64,000 bases of DNA, taken from Stappia sp. Its GTDB lineage: Bacteria > Pseudomonadota > Alphaproteobacteria > Rhizobiales > Stappiaceae. Below are positions 1 through 7,526 of this stretch, piece after piece; within the stretch, counting starts at the first letter, position 1; each line of letters starts with the position of its first letter. A program made the translations under genes and the position numbers. The notes beneath the pieces were generated by a model. That model saw nothing but the letters and a program-made list of their open reading frames with translations, ran no database searches and was not told where the DNA came from. The stretch lies in assembly GCA_002722295.1 (NCBI GenBank), contig PBLF01000021.1, positions 1-64,000 of the forward strand. The letters are read 5' to 3'.

Positions 1-300
1 AAGCCTGCAGGAAACCGTCCGGTTTTCAAAGGCTGGCAACGCTGTTGCCCGGCCCTGGCCGGGCAAATCCCGAAGGGACGTGAAAACGGCTTCAATCTGC
101 TGCGTCGAAGCCCTTGGCCGGGCGGAAGGCCCGCCCGGCGCGCTTCTCCTTGCATCTCCTTGCCGTTTTCACGCCGGACATGCCTCGTTTATGGCGCCAC
201 ACCCTTGCGTCATTCAAAAGCGAACGGGCGCGGCCCCGACCGCGCCCGTTGTATGCTGTTTTCAAAGAACGATCCGTCCCGGACGGGCGGCGGCGCCCGG
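1..300. other. Gene-free leader region with three GC-rich hairpins
   Basis: No credible gene is visible; the reading frames here are arginine-rich antisense or shadow frames. Three perfect inverted repeats stand out: 45-66 (10-bp arms, 2-base centre), 117-139 (9-bp arms, loop AAGGC) and 223-250 (11-bp arms). Only the last is placed and oriented to end the chemoreceptor transcript. The others may belong to a gene lying upstream of the window. Confidence 0.5.
223..250 (-). terminator. Probable terminator of the chemoreceptor gene
   Basis: The 11-bp stem AACGGGCGCGG/CCGCGCCCGTT with a 6-base loop lies about 50 bases past the chemoreceptor stop codon. On the minus strand it is followed by CGCTTTTG, a short T-tract. 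The stem is strong and the T-tract weak, so the intrinsic terminator call is moderate. Confidence 0.45.
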
Positions 301-2016
301 TCAGGCCGCGGCGACGCGGGTGAGGAAGCTGTCGATCTCCTGGCTCAGCGCGTGGGTGTCGCGGGCCATGGCCTCGGAGGCGCCGAGCACGCTCGAGGCG
401 GCGGAGGAGGTGTTCTCCACCGTCGAGGCGAGACGCTCCATGGTCCGCGTCACGGAACCGGTGCCCTCGGCCGCCTGCTGCACCGAGCGCGAGATGTCGC
501 TCGTCGCGGCGCCCTGCTGCTCCACCGCCGAGGCGATGGAGGTGGTGTAGCCGTTCACCTCCTGCATGATCTGGGCGATCTCGCCGATCGCCGTCACCGC
601 CTCGCCGGTCGAGCCCTGGATCGCCGCGATCTGGGCGGAAATCTCCTCGGTCGCCTTGGAGGTCTGCGTGGCGAGTTCCTTCACCTCGGCCGCCACGACG
701 GCGAAGCCCTTGCCGGCCTCGCCCGCGCGCGCCGCCTCGATGGTGGCGTTGAGGGCCAGAAGGTTGGTCTGCTCGGCGATCGCCTGGATGAGGGTCACGA
801 CCTCGCCGATCTTGTTGGCGGCCTGGGCGAGACCCGCGACCTTCTCGTTGGTGGTCTGGGTGCCCTGGGTGGCCTGGCTGACGACCTGGGTCGTCTGGCC
901 GATCTGCCGGGAGATCTCGCCGATGGAGGCGGACAGTTCCTCCGCCGCCGAGGCGACGGTCTGCACGCTGTCGGTGGCCCGGGCGCTGGCCTCGGTGGTC
1001 TCGGCGGCGCTCTCGGCGCTTTCACCGGCCATGCCGGTCAGCTCGCGCGCCGTGGCGTCCAGGCTCGCCGCCGTCTGGCTGACGGTTCCCGTCAGATGCG
1101 AGGTCGCCTCGCGGAACTCCGATATCAGCGCCTCCACCCGAGCCTGGCGATCACGGGCCTCGTCGCCGGAGGCGTCCCGTTCGGCCGCGAGCCGGTTGCG
1201 TTCCTCGGCGTTCTTGCGAAGGACCTCGAAGGACTCGGCGAGCTGGCCGATCTCGTCTTTGCGCTCGCGGAAGGGGACTTCCACCTCGAGATTGTTCTCG
1301 GCGATGTCATGCGCGACGCCCGCAAGGCGGGGAAGCGGCTGCAGGAGCCGGCGCGAAAGAAGCGCCATGGCGGCCACCGAAACGATCAGGATCGGCACGA
1401 AGGCGATCAGAAGCGTGTTGGTCATGTTGCCCATGATCGCGGTGATCGCGGACTTGCGCACGCCGGCGTAAAGAATGCCGCTGATGCTGTCGTCGGGGCC
1501 GTAGATCGGGGCGTAGATCGTGTAGTAGGGAGTTCCCAGGATCACCGCCTCGCCGCGGAAGGTCTCCCCCTTCATCACAACCGGGTAGACGGCGCCGTTC
1601 TGGCCGAGCTTCGTGCCGACCGCGCGCTTGCCGTCCGGCTTGATGATGTTGGTCGTCTTGCGCCAGAAGTCGCGGGTCTCGTCATCCCACTTGAAGACCG
1701 TCACGGTTTCGCCGGTCATCCTGCCGATCTCGTCGATCATGCCGTGATCGGTGATCTCGTCGGGGATGGTGTCCATCTGGACGCGCGAGACATTCCCGTC
1801 GGCGTTCCGGGAAATCTTCGTCCCCGGCATGTCGCGTTCGACGATTGTCGCGGCGACGCGAAGGCTCGTGTTCTGACGGGCCTGTGCATCCGCCTGGATG
1901 CGGTCGTTGAGAACGAAATAGACAACACTGCCCACCGTCGCCAGCGCGAGAACGATGACGGCAGCGGATGCAATCGAGACGATCGAAACGAGGTTCAGTC
2001 TTGAAATGAGGCGCAT
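301..2016 (-). CDS. Methyl-accepting chemotaxis protein with a periplasmic Cache-type sensor
   Basis: A membrane chemoreceptor that should signal through CheW/CheA to the flagellar motor. It has a first membrane helix (about residues 9-36), a periplasmic single-Cache-like domain (about 37-195), a second helix (about 200-221), HAMP, and a cytoplasmic signalling coiled coil with the conserved tip [18 protein letters not shown]. No CheR-docking pentapeptide is seen at the C terminus (RVAAA). Two ATGs are possible, at 2022 and 2016. I prefer 2016 because the purine run GGGGGA sits six bases before it but abuts the ATG at 2022. No che genes are nearby, so it is an orphan receptor, and the ligand cannot be told. 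Confidence 0.93.
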   Translation of the reverse strand: MRLISRLNLVSIVSIASAAVIVLALATVGSVVYFVLNDRIQADAQARQNTSLRVAATIVERDMPGTKISRNADGNVSRVQMDTIPDEITDHGMIDEIGRMTGETVTVFKWDDETRDFWRKTTNIIKPDGKRAVGTKLGQNGAVYPVVMKGETFRGEAVILGTPYYTIYAPIYGPDDSISGILYAGVRKSAITAIMGNMTNTLLIAFVPILIVSVAAMALLSRRLLQPLPRLAGVAHDIAENNLEVEVPFRERKDEIGQLAESFEVLRKNAEERNRLAAERDASGDEARDRQARVEALISEFREATSHLTGTVSQTAASLDATARELTGMAGESAESAAETTEASARATDSVQTVASAAEELSASIGEISRQIGQTTQVVSQATQGTQTTNEKVAGLAQAANKIGEVVTLIQAIAEQTNLLALNATIEAARAGEAGKGFAVVAAEVKELATQTSKATEEISAQIAAIQGSTGEAVTAIGEIAQIMQEVNGYTTSIASAVEQQGAATSDISRSVQQAAEGTGSVTRTMERLASTVENTSSAASSVLGASEAMARDTHALSQEIDSFLTRVAAA

Positions 2017-2267
2017 GATCATTCCCCCGGAAGAATGTGCCAGTGTTATTCGGAATATCGTTGGGGAATTTTCCTTTGAGGAGGTAAATTAGTTGTTATG
2101 CGGATGCGGAAGATGCACGAATGTGTCTGCTCTACCGTGTTGCGGTGCGGAATATTCGTTTCTGTCTCTGGGGAATGAAGATCCGGCCGGACAGCAACGC
2201 GGAAGGTGGCATGGGGATGACGCAAAGACGGGGGCTGCTGATCGTCAAGGAGAAAGGCGCGAAAACT

Positions 2268-2282
2268 TGACTCGTTGGATCA
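2268..2282. promoter_or_regulatory. Possible iron-responsive operator (TGA-N9-TCA) upstream of bfd
   Basis: TGACTCGTTGGATCA matches the TGA-N9-TCA pattern described for RirA-controlled IRO boxes in Rhizobiaceae. It lies about 84 bases before the bfd start, and a rirA gene is in the same window. Six fixed bases occur often by chance, so this is only suggestive. The rest of the gap from 2017 to 2365 holds an AT-rich stretch near 2040-2100 that fits the chemoreceptor promoter, and nothing else I can name. Confidence 0.3.
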
Positions 2283-2365
2283 GGTTGAATACTGCGCATC
2301 CGTCTCATATGTAATGCGGACAGGTGGTGCCCTTCGCCCGCGCCCCGCGACAAACGGATCTCCTC

Positions 2366-2599
2366 GTGATCGTCTGCTCCTGCAACGTACTGACCGACAA
2401 GGAACTGCGCCGCGCTGCCCGCGAGCTGCAGTCCGGGCCGGAGCGGTCTGTTGTCACTCCCGGTGCGGTGTTTCGCGCTCTTGGCAAGCGGCCCCGTTGC
2501 GGGGGATGCTTCAAGACAATCATTCCGATGATTCACGAGGAGGCGCCGGAGGACGACGCGGCGCCGCAGGACAAGGGAAAGCCGGACAATGAAGGGTGA
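2366..2599 (+). CDS. bfd: Bacterioferritin-associated ferredoxin
   Basis: A small [2Fe-2S] protein that passes electrons to bacterioferritin so that stored ferric iron can be released as ferrous iron. From the GTG at 2366 the 77-residue product begins MIVCSC and carries the four cluster ligands Cys4, Cys6, Cys45 and Cys48 (CSC and CGGC) in the Bfd arrangement. An upstream ATG at 2324 would add a 14-residue unconserved leader and separate the N terminus from its usual place, so GTG is preferred; the ribosome site is weak. The C terminus has an acidic tail of about 20 residues. The gene overlaps bfr by 11 bases, which suggests coupled translation. Confidence 0.88.
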   Translation: MIVCSCNVLTDKELRRAARELQSGPERSVVTPGAVFRALGKRPRCGGCFKTIIPMIHEEAPEDDAAPQDKGKPDNEG

Positions 2600-3074
2600 T
2601 GACAAGGTCATCGAGTATCTCAACAAGGCGCTTCGTCACGAACTGACGGCCGTCAACCAGTACTGGCTTCACGGGCGGCTTCTGGAAGACTGGGGCTACG
2701 CCAAGCTTGCCGCGAAAGAGCAGGCCGAGGCCGAGGAAGAGCGCGTTCATGCCGACAAGCTGATCGAGCGGATTCTCTTCCTCGAGGGCTTTCCGAACAT
2801 GCAGACGCTCGATCCCCTGCGGATCGGGGCGTCGCTGAAGGACGTCGTCGAGGCGGATCTGGCCGGCGAATATTCCGCGCGCGCCCTTTACCGGGAAGCG
2901 CGCGAGATAACCCATGCGGCGAGCGACTACGTGTCCATGAAGCTGTTCGAGGAGCTTCTCGCCGACGAGGAGCACCATATCGACTATCTGGAGACCCAGC
3001 TTCAGCTCATCGAGAACATCGGGATCGAGCGCTACGCGCTTCTGCAGTCGGCGGATGCTTCCGCCGCCGAGTGA
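2589..3074 (+). CDS. bfr: Bacterioferritin with altered heme-ligand position
   Basis: An iron-storage protein of 161 residues, the usual family length, expected to assemble into a 24-subunit shell that oxidises and mineralises iron. All six ferroxidase ligands are at their E. coli positions: Glu18, Glu51, His54, Glu94, Glu127 and His130. Position 52, normally the methionine that binds the intersubunit heme, is arginine here (EEERVHAD in place of the usual E-M-x-H-A-D). This predicts a ferroxidase-competent subunit with impaired or no heme binding, or one that relies on a partner subunit encoded elsewhere. It is coupled to bfd by an 11-base overlap. Confidence 0.95.
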   Translation: MKGDDKVIEYLNKALRHELTAVNQYWLHGRLLEDWGYAKLAAKEQAEAEEERVHADKLIERILFLEGFPNMQTLDPLRIGASLKDVVEADLAGEYSARALYREAREITHAASDYVSMKLFEELLADEEHHIDYLETQLQLIENIGIERYALLQSADASAAE

Positions 3075-3085
3075 TGCACTCCCGG

Positions 3086-3108
3086 CCGGGCGGTTCGCCG
3101 CCGCCCGG
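3086..3108. terminator. GC hairpin between convergent bfr and ABC ATPase genes
   Basis: Arms CCGGGCGG (3086-3093) and CCGCCCGG (3101-3108) flank a 7-base loop. The hairpin fills the 34-base gap between the two convergent stop codons. It has no T-tract on either side, so it could be a weak bidirectional terminator or simply a GC-rich spacer. Confidence 0.35.
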
Positions 3109-3804
3109 TCATGCCTCGTCCAGCCGGGAAGTCCCCAGTTCGATCACCTCTCCGCCGGCTGCTCGCGCGTCATCCCGGTCGTGCGTCACGAGAAGGGCGG
3201 GCAGGCCGCGAGCCCGCGCCATGGAAAAGACCAGGGTGCGGACCTGCTCGCGCAGGGCGGTATCGAGCCGCGAGAAAGGTTCGTCGAGCAGAAGAGCTTG
3301 CGGACGGCTGGCAAGCACGCGAATCAGTGCCACCCGCGCCTTCTGCCCGCCCGAAAGGGTCCCGGGATCGCGATCCCCGAAGCCGGACAGGTCCACGCTC
3401 GCCAGTGCGTCCCGAACGGCGGCATCCCTTGTGGCTCGTCCGCGCATGTCCGCCGGCAAGGCGAAGGCGATGTTTTCTCCCACCGACATATGCGGGAACA
3501 GCAAGGGATCCTGAAACAACAGGCCCATGTGCCTTGCGTGCGCGGGAAGGTCCGTGACCGGCGTGCCGTCGACCAGTACCCGCCCACGGGGTGAAAACGC
3601 GGGAGCGAGAAAGCCGGCCGCATAGGCCAGCAGCGTCGATTTTCCGATGCCCGACGGCCCCATCACCGTCAGCACCTGGCCAGGTTCCACATGCCGGTCG
3701 AGCTCGACAAGCGGCTGCCCTCCAAGCGAGATGCGAACCTTCTCGAAGGTAAGCCCATTGCCTGGGCGGTCGGTACTCCCGGTCTTCGCGAAAGGCTCGC
3801 TCAT
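3109..3804 (-). CDS. ABC transporter ATP-binding protein, YnjD-like
   Basis: The ATPase subunit of an importer, 231 residues. It has a Walker A loop GPSGIGKST, a Q-loop LLFQDPLLFPH, the signature LSGGQKARVAL, Walker B ALLLDEP and the switch histidine in VTHDRDDA. The gene start overlaps the permease stop by one base (TGATG), so the three genes 6766 to 3109 form one operon. The best family match I recall is E. coli YnjD, related to the thiamine and iron importer ATPases (ThiQ, FbpC). The substrate is unknown. Confidence 0.9.
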   Translation of the reverse strand: MSEPFAKTGSTDRPGNGLTFEKVRISLGGQPLVELDRHVEPGQVLTVMGPSGIGKSTLLAYAAGFLAPAFSPRGRVLVDGTPVTDLPAHARHMGLLFQDPLLFPHMSVGENIAFALPADMRGRATRDAAVRDALASVDLSGFGDRDPGTLSGGQKARVALIRVLASRPQALLLDEPFSRLDTALREQVRTLVFSMARARGLPALLVTHDRDDARAAGGEVIELGTSRLDEA

Positions 3805-5525
3805 CAGCCGGCCCTCATGCCGCTACGCTTGCGAAAGAAAATGTGAGGCACCGCGGCGGCCAAGGCGAAGGCTGCGAGTGGCAGGAGGGTCTGCAACAGG
3901 GCGTAGATCCCGACAAGTCGGCGGTTCCCGCCCGCCGCAAGGGCGACGGCCTCGGTGGTCACGGTGGAAATGCGCCCCCCGCCCACCAGGAGTGTCGGCA
4001 GATATTGCGCGCAGGAGACGGCGATCGACAGGGCGGCGGCGGCCGCCACGGCGCGGGCGAGAAGCGGCAGGCGCACGCGCCAGAAGATGCGGTTCTGCGA
4101 CGCGCCAAGCCCGGCGGCTACCTGCGCATAACGCGGGTCGAGGGCCCGCCAGGGGTCGCTGAGCGCGAGAAAGACATAGGGAAGCAGAAAGACCAGATGG
4201 GCGAGCGCCACCGCCGCCAGCGTGTCGTGCAGCCCGACGACGAGCAGCAGTACCTGCAGCCCGAAGAGGAAGGCAACCTGCGGCACAAGCAGGGGAACGT
4301 AGAGCAGCGGCAGGCCGCGATGCGGCCGGCTTTCCCCCGTCCGCTCCTCTCTTTCAAGACAGGCCAGGGCGAGCCCCAATGCCACGAGCGTTGCCGGGAG
4401 CGCTATGGCAAGCGTTGTTGCCACCGCATCCGTGGCCTCGCCCAGATGCCGGCTCCAGGTGGAAAACGTCAGATACGCAGGCACGGCCTCGGGAAAGCGC
4501 CAGGGACCGGCGAGCGACCATAGGGCAAGCAGCCCGAGACCCGCGTAGAGCGAAAGCAGGGCGAGGGGAACGGCAAGGCCTGCCACAAGCGCCAGGGGAC
4601 GTTCCGCGAAACCGCGCCGGCCGCTGGCATAGGTGCGGCGGCCGAGGCGGGCGACCAGTCGCTCGCCGAGGATCCACAGGCCGATCGCTCCGGCCGAAAC
4701 GGCAAGCTGGAGCAGTGCTCCGGCGGAGGCGACAAAGCGCATCGAGATGTCGGGGTCGTTCATCCAGCCGACCAGGCGAACGGCCAGCGGCGCCGGCGTG
4801 GTCGGTCCCAGGATCAGCGCCACATCCACCACCGACGTCGAATAGGCGATGACGGCGAAAACCGGCAGACGGATCTGGGGATAGGCCTGCGGCAGGACCG
4901 TCTTCAGCCAGGCCGCGACGGGGCGATAGCCAAGGCTTGTCGCCATCTGCCGTGATCTCTCACTGTCCGTCTGCGGAAGTGCAGCCAGAAGCATGAGGAA
5001 GAGAAACGGCATTTCCTTGATCGCGAGCCCGGCGGTCATGGCGATGCCGAGCGGGTCCCCGATCACCAGAACGTCCGGCGGACGTTCAAACCCCGTCGCC
5101 CAGGGCGAAACGAGCCGCATGGCAAAGCCGGACGGGGCCACGAGGAAGGCGAGGCCGAAGGCCGCCGCCGCGTGGGGAACCGCAAGGACGGGCGAGAGCG
5201 CGCGCTTAAGGGCCGCGAAGGCCCGCGATCCCTCGAAGCGCGCGGTGAAGATCACGACGAGGAAAAAGGCGGTAAGCGTCGCGCAAAGTCCCGTGCACAG
5301 GCTGAGCATGAGTGAGCGGACAAGCCCGGGTTCACCGGCAAGACTGTGAAACGGGTCGAGGGACACCCGGGTGCCGCCCAGAGCGGGCAGATAGCCGAAG
5401 GCGGGCAGCATTGTCCCGGCAAGACCCGCCGCGACGGGCCCGAGCATCAGCGCGATCGTTGCCGCCGGAGCCAGCCGCAGCAGGGGCCCCACGCGCTGCC
5501 TTGCCGGCTGCCCTGCCGGTGTCAT
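3804..5525 (-). CDS. ABC transporter permease, fused double-domain (YnjC-like)
   Basis: A 573-residue inner-membrane permease with two homologous halves, each with about six hydrophobic helices and an EAA-type cytoplasmic loop (ATSLGYRPVAAWLKTVLPQA in the first half, AAGLGASQNRIFWRVRLPLL in the second). This fused layout is shared by ThiP, FbpB and YnjC. Its start overlaps the binding-protein stop by four bases (ATGA) and its stop overlaps the ATPase start. One polypeptide therefore probably forms the whole membrane pore, working with one ATPase pair and one binding protein. Confidence 0.88.
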   Translation of the reverse strand: MTPAGQPARQRVGPLLRLAPAATIALMLGPVAAGLAGTMLPAFGYLPALGGTRVSLDPFHSLAGEPGLVRSLMLSLCTGLCATLTAFFLVVIFTARFEGSRAFAALKRALSPVLAVPHAAAAFGLAFLVAPSGFAMRLVSPWATGFERPPDVLVIGDPLGIAMTAGLAIKEMPFLFLMLLAALPQTDSERSRQMATSLGYRPVAAWLKTVLPQAYPQIRLPVFAVIAYSTSVVDVALILGPTTPAPLAVRLVGWMNDPDISMRFVASAGALLQLAVSAGAIGLWILGERLVARLGRRTYASGRRGFAERPLALVAGLAVPLALLSLYAGLGLLALWSLAGPWRFPEAVPAYLTFSTWSRHLGEATDAVATTLAIALPATLVALGLALACLEREERTGESRPHRGLPLLYVPLLVPQVAFLFGLQVLLLVVGLHDTLAAVALAHLVFLLPYVFLALSDPWRALDPRYAQVAAGLGASQNRIFWRVRLPLLARAVAAAAALSIAVSCAQYLPTLLVGGGRISTVTTEAVALAAGGNRRLVGIYALLQTLLPLAAFALAAAVPHIFFRKRSGMRAG

Positions 5526-6766
5526 CGGGTGCCGTAGCGGGCGACCCAGGCGCGTTCGATCCCGGTCATCCAGCTCGCGTGCGGCTCATCGATGACCGGA
5601 CCGAGGTCCTCCGGTGACAGCGTGGCGGGCCCGAGGTCAAGCGTCTCGAAACGGGCGCGCTCGTCTTCGGAAAGGCTGGCCACGTCCAGCACGGTCGGGT
5701 CGCCCCATACCTGCGGGTCCTGCTTGCGGGCCTGGGCCTCGGGAGAGATCAGGAAATTCGCGAGCACGAGTGCGCCCGCCTTGGCATTGGCGTTGTAGGG
5801 GATCGCCACGAAGTGGGCGTTGCCGATGGTGCCGCCCTCGAAGACGAAGGTGCGCACCGTGTCGGGGAGTTCGCCGGCGGCGATCGCCGCCGAGGCGCCC
5901 GACGGGTTGAAGGTGAATGCGATATCGACCTCGCCGTCGGCCAGAAGCTGGCGCATGGCCGGCTGGTTTTGCGGAAAGGCGCGGCCCTGCCGCCACAGGT
6001 TCGGATGGAGCTTGTCGAGAAACGCAAACAGCGGTGCGACGTCGTCCTCGAAGGTTGCCGGATCGACGGGGCGCTTCAGTTTGTCCGGGTCGTCGATGGT
6101 GTCCGCCAACACCTGCTTGAGAAAGGTGGATCCGTGGAAGTTGGGTGGTTGGGGATAGGTAAAGCTTCCGGGATGGTCCGAGACGTAGCTTGCCAGATCC
6201 GCAAGTGAGCGGGGCGGTTCCGCGACGCGTGCGGTGTCATGCATGAAGACGAGCTTGGCCATGCCCCAGGGGCTTTCCAGTCCCTCTGTCGGTTCGGTGA
6301 AGTCGGTTAGGACCGCCGGCTTGTTGCGCGTGTCCACCAGCTTCCAGTTCGGAAGCCGTGTCGCCCAGTCCGGCGACATGAGAAGGCCGGCGTCCTTCAG
6401 CGCGGCAAAGTTCTCGCCGTTGATCCAGACAAGGTCGACGGCGCCACCCGTGTCCTTGCCGGCTGCCTTTTCCGCCACGATGCGCGAAACGACGTTGGCG
6501 GTGTCGTCGACCTTCACCTGTTCGACGGTGACGCCATGGCGTTGCTCCAGCTTCTCGCCCGCCCAGGCGATGAAGTCGTTGATGCGCGGTTCTCCGCCCC
6601 AGGCATGGAAGTACACGGTCTGACCGCGTGCGGCCTCGAGCACGCCGTCCCAGTCGGAGGGAGATGGCGCGGTCTGCGCATGAACGTTCATCGATGCGAG
6701 CGCGAGCGTTGCGGCAAATGCCGGCCCGAGCAGGCGGCGCGGCAGATGGCGAGGCAGTTCGGTCAT
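5522..6766 (-). CDS. ABC transporter periplasmic binding protein, YnjB-like
   Basis: First gene of the three-gene importer operon; 414 residues with a Sec signal peptide (cleavage near NVHAQ). The mature part opens with a segment around GQTVYFHAWGGEPRINDFIAW that closely follows my memory of E. coli YnjB, a class of extracellular binding protein with no established ligand. Later segments such as DLVWINGENFAALKDAGLL and ESPWGMAKLVF are also typical of this family. No thiamine riboswitch is visible in the short leader (6767-6869). The neighbours (iron storage and proline use) do not identify the ligand. Confidence 0.87.
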   Translation of the reverse strand: MTELPRHLPRRLLGPAFAATLALASMNVHAQTAPSPSDWDGVLEAARGQTVYFHAWGGEPRINDFIAWAGEKLEQRHGVTVEQVKVDDTANVVSRIVAEKAAGKDTGGAVDLVWINGENFAALKDAGLLMSPDWATRLPNWKLVDTRNKPAVLTDFTEPTEGLESPWGMAKLVFMHDTARVAEPPRSLADLASYVSDHPGSFTYPQPPNFHGSTFLKQVLADTIDDPDKLKRPVDPATFEDDVAPLFAFLDKLHPNLWRQGRAFPQNQPAMRQLLADGEVDIAFTFNPSGASAAIAAGELPDTVRTFVFEGGTIGNAHFVAIPYNANAKAGALVLANFLISPEAQARKQDPQVWGDPTVLDVASLSEDERARFETLDLGPATLSPEDLGPVIDEPHASWMTGIERAWVARYGTR

Positions 6767-6869
6767 GTGTCGTCCTTCCCGTTTGAACTTTTCGTGCCGG
6801 AGGCGGGAGACCCGGTCAAGACACGGCTGTGTTATGCTTCGTGAGATGCCGAAGGGCAGATGAAGGCGC

Positions 6870-7337
6870 TCACACGGGCAGGAGATGCGTGTCCTTGACC
6901 GCCTCCATCACCGCGTAGGTGTGGGTCTCGCGAACGCCGGGCAGGTCGAGAACCGCATCCGCCAGCAGGCGCCTGTAGGCGGTCATGTCGGACACACGGG
7001 CCTTGACGAGGTAGTCGAAGCCCCCGGCGACCATGTGGCATTCAAGGACCTGCGGCACGCGCTTCACGGCCTCGGCAAAGGCATCGAAGACATCGGGCGT
7101 GGTGCGGTCGAGCTTGACCTGAACGAAAACCAGAAGCCCCAGTCCCAGTCGCTCGGGATCGAGTTCCGCCGAAAAGCGCAGGATGTAGCCCTCGCGCATG
7201 AGTCGCTTCATCCGTTCCGCCGTCGCGGTGGGGGAGAGGTTCACGCGCTGGGCAAGGTCCGTCGTGGTGATGCGGCCGTCGGCCTGCAGAACATCGAGGA
7301 TGCGCCGGTCGGTCCGGTCGAGATCGGTGGATGTCAC
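6870..7337 (-). CDS. putR: Lrp/AsnC-family regulator, probable PutR
   Basis: 155 residues: an N-terminal helix-turn-helix (about 1-60, with the TDRRILDVLQADGRITTTDL opening) and a C-terminal RAM effector domain. It lies divergent from putA with 189 bases between the starts. In Agrobacterium, Rhodobacter and related bacteria PutR is an Lrp-type activator of putA that responds to proline. The PutA here has no DNA-binding domain of its own, so a separate regulator is expected. The function is inferred mainly from position. Confidence 0.88.
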   Translation of the reverse strand: MTSTDLDRTDRRILDVLQADGRITTTDLAQRVNLSPTATAERMKRLMREGYILRFSAELDPERLGLGLLVFVQVKLDRTTPDVFDAFAEAVKRVPQVLECHMVAGGFDYLVKARVSDMTAYRRLLADAVLDLPGVRETHTYAVMEAVKDTHLLPV

Positions 7338-7368
7338 GGTTTATTCTCCGTTGAGCGTGAAATGTCAG

Positions 7369-7386
7369 GAATTTGAAATTAAATTC
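7369..7386. promoter_or_regulatory. AT-rich dyad in the putR-putA intergenic region
   Basis: GAATTT-N6-AAATTC is a perfect interrupted palindrome in an otherwise GC-rich divergent promoter region. Lrp-family proteins favour AT-rich dyads of about this size, so it is a good candidate PutR operator. It lies 32 bases upstream of the putR start and about 140 bases upstream of putA, which would allow autoregulation plus activation of putA. Confidence 0.4.
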
Positions 7387-7526
7387 GCCGGGAAGCGCGG
7401 TCAAAACAGAAATACACTTGAGAAAGATAAGACGTAGCCAGGGCGTCGCGGCCTGGTTGCCGGAACGCCTGAGGTCGGGCCTGCGTTGACGCGGCCCGGC
7501 CCTGCCATTTTCGAGGGAGTTGCCGA

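Noticed and set aside
160-2004. Long plus-strand open frame (614 codons) opposite the chemoreceptor
   Set aside because: It is the GC-rich antisense of the mcp gene, dominated by Arg/Gly/Leu with no domain; the minus strand encodes an unmistakable chemoreceptor.
6767-6869. Thiamine riboswitch before the YnjB-like gene
   Set aside because: The leader is short and lacks the conserved CTGAGA and ACCTGA-type cores.
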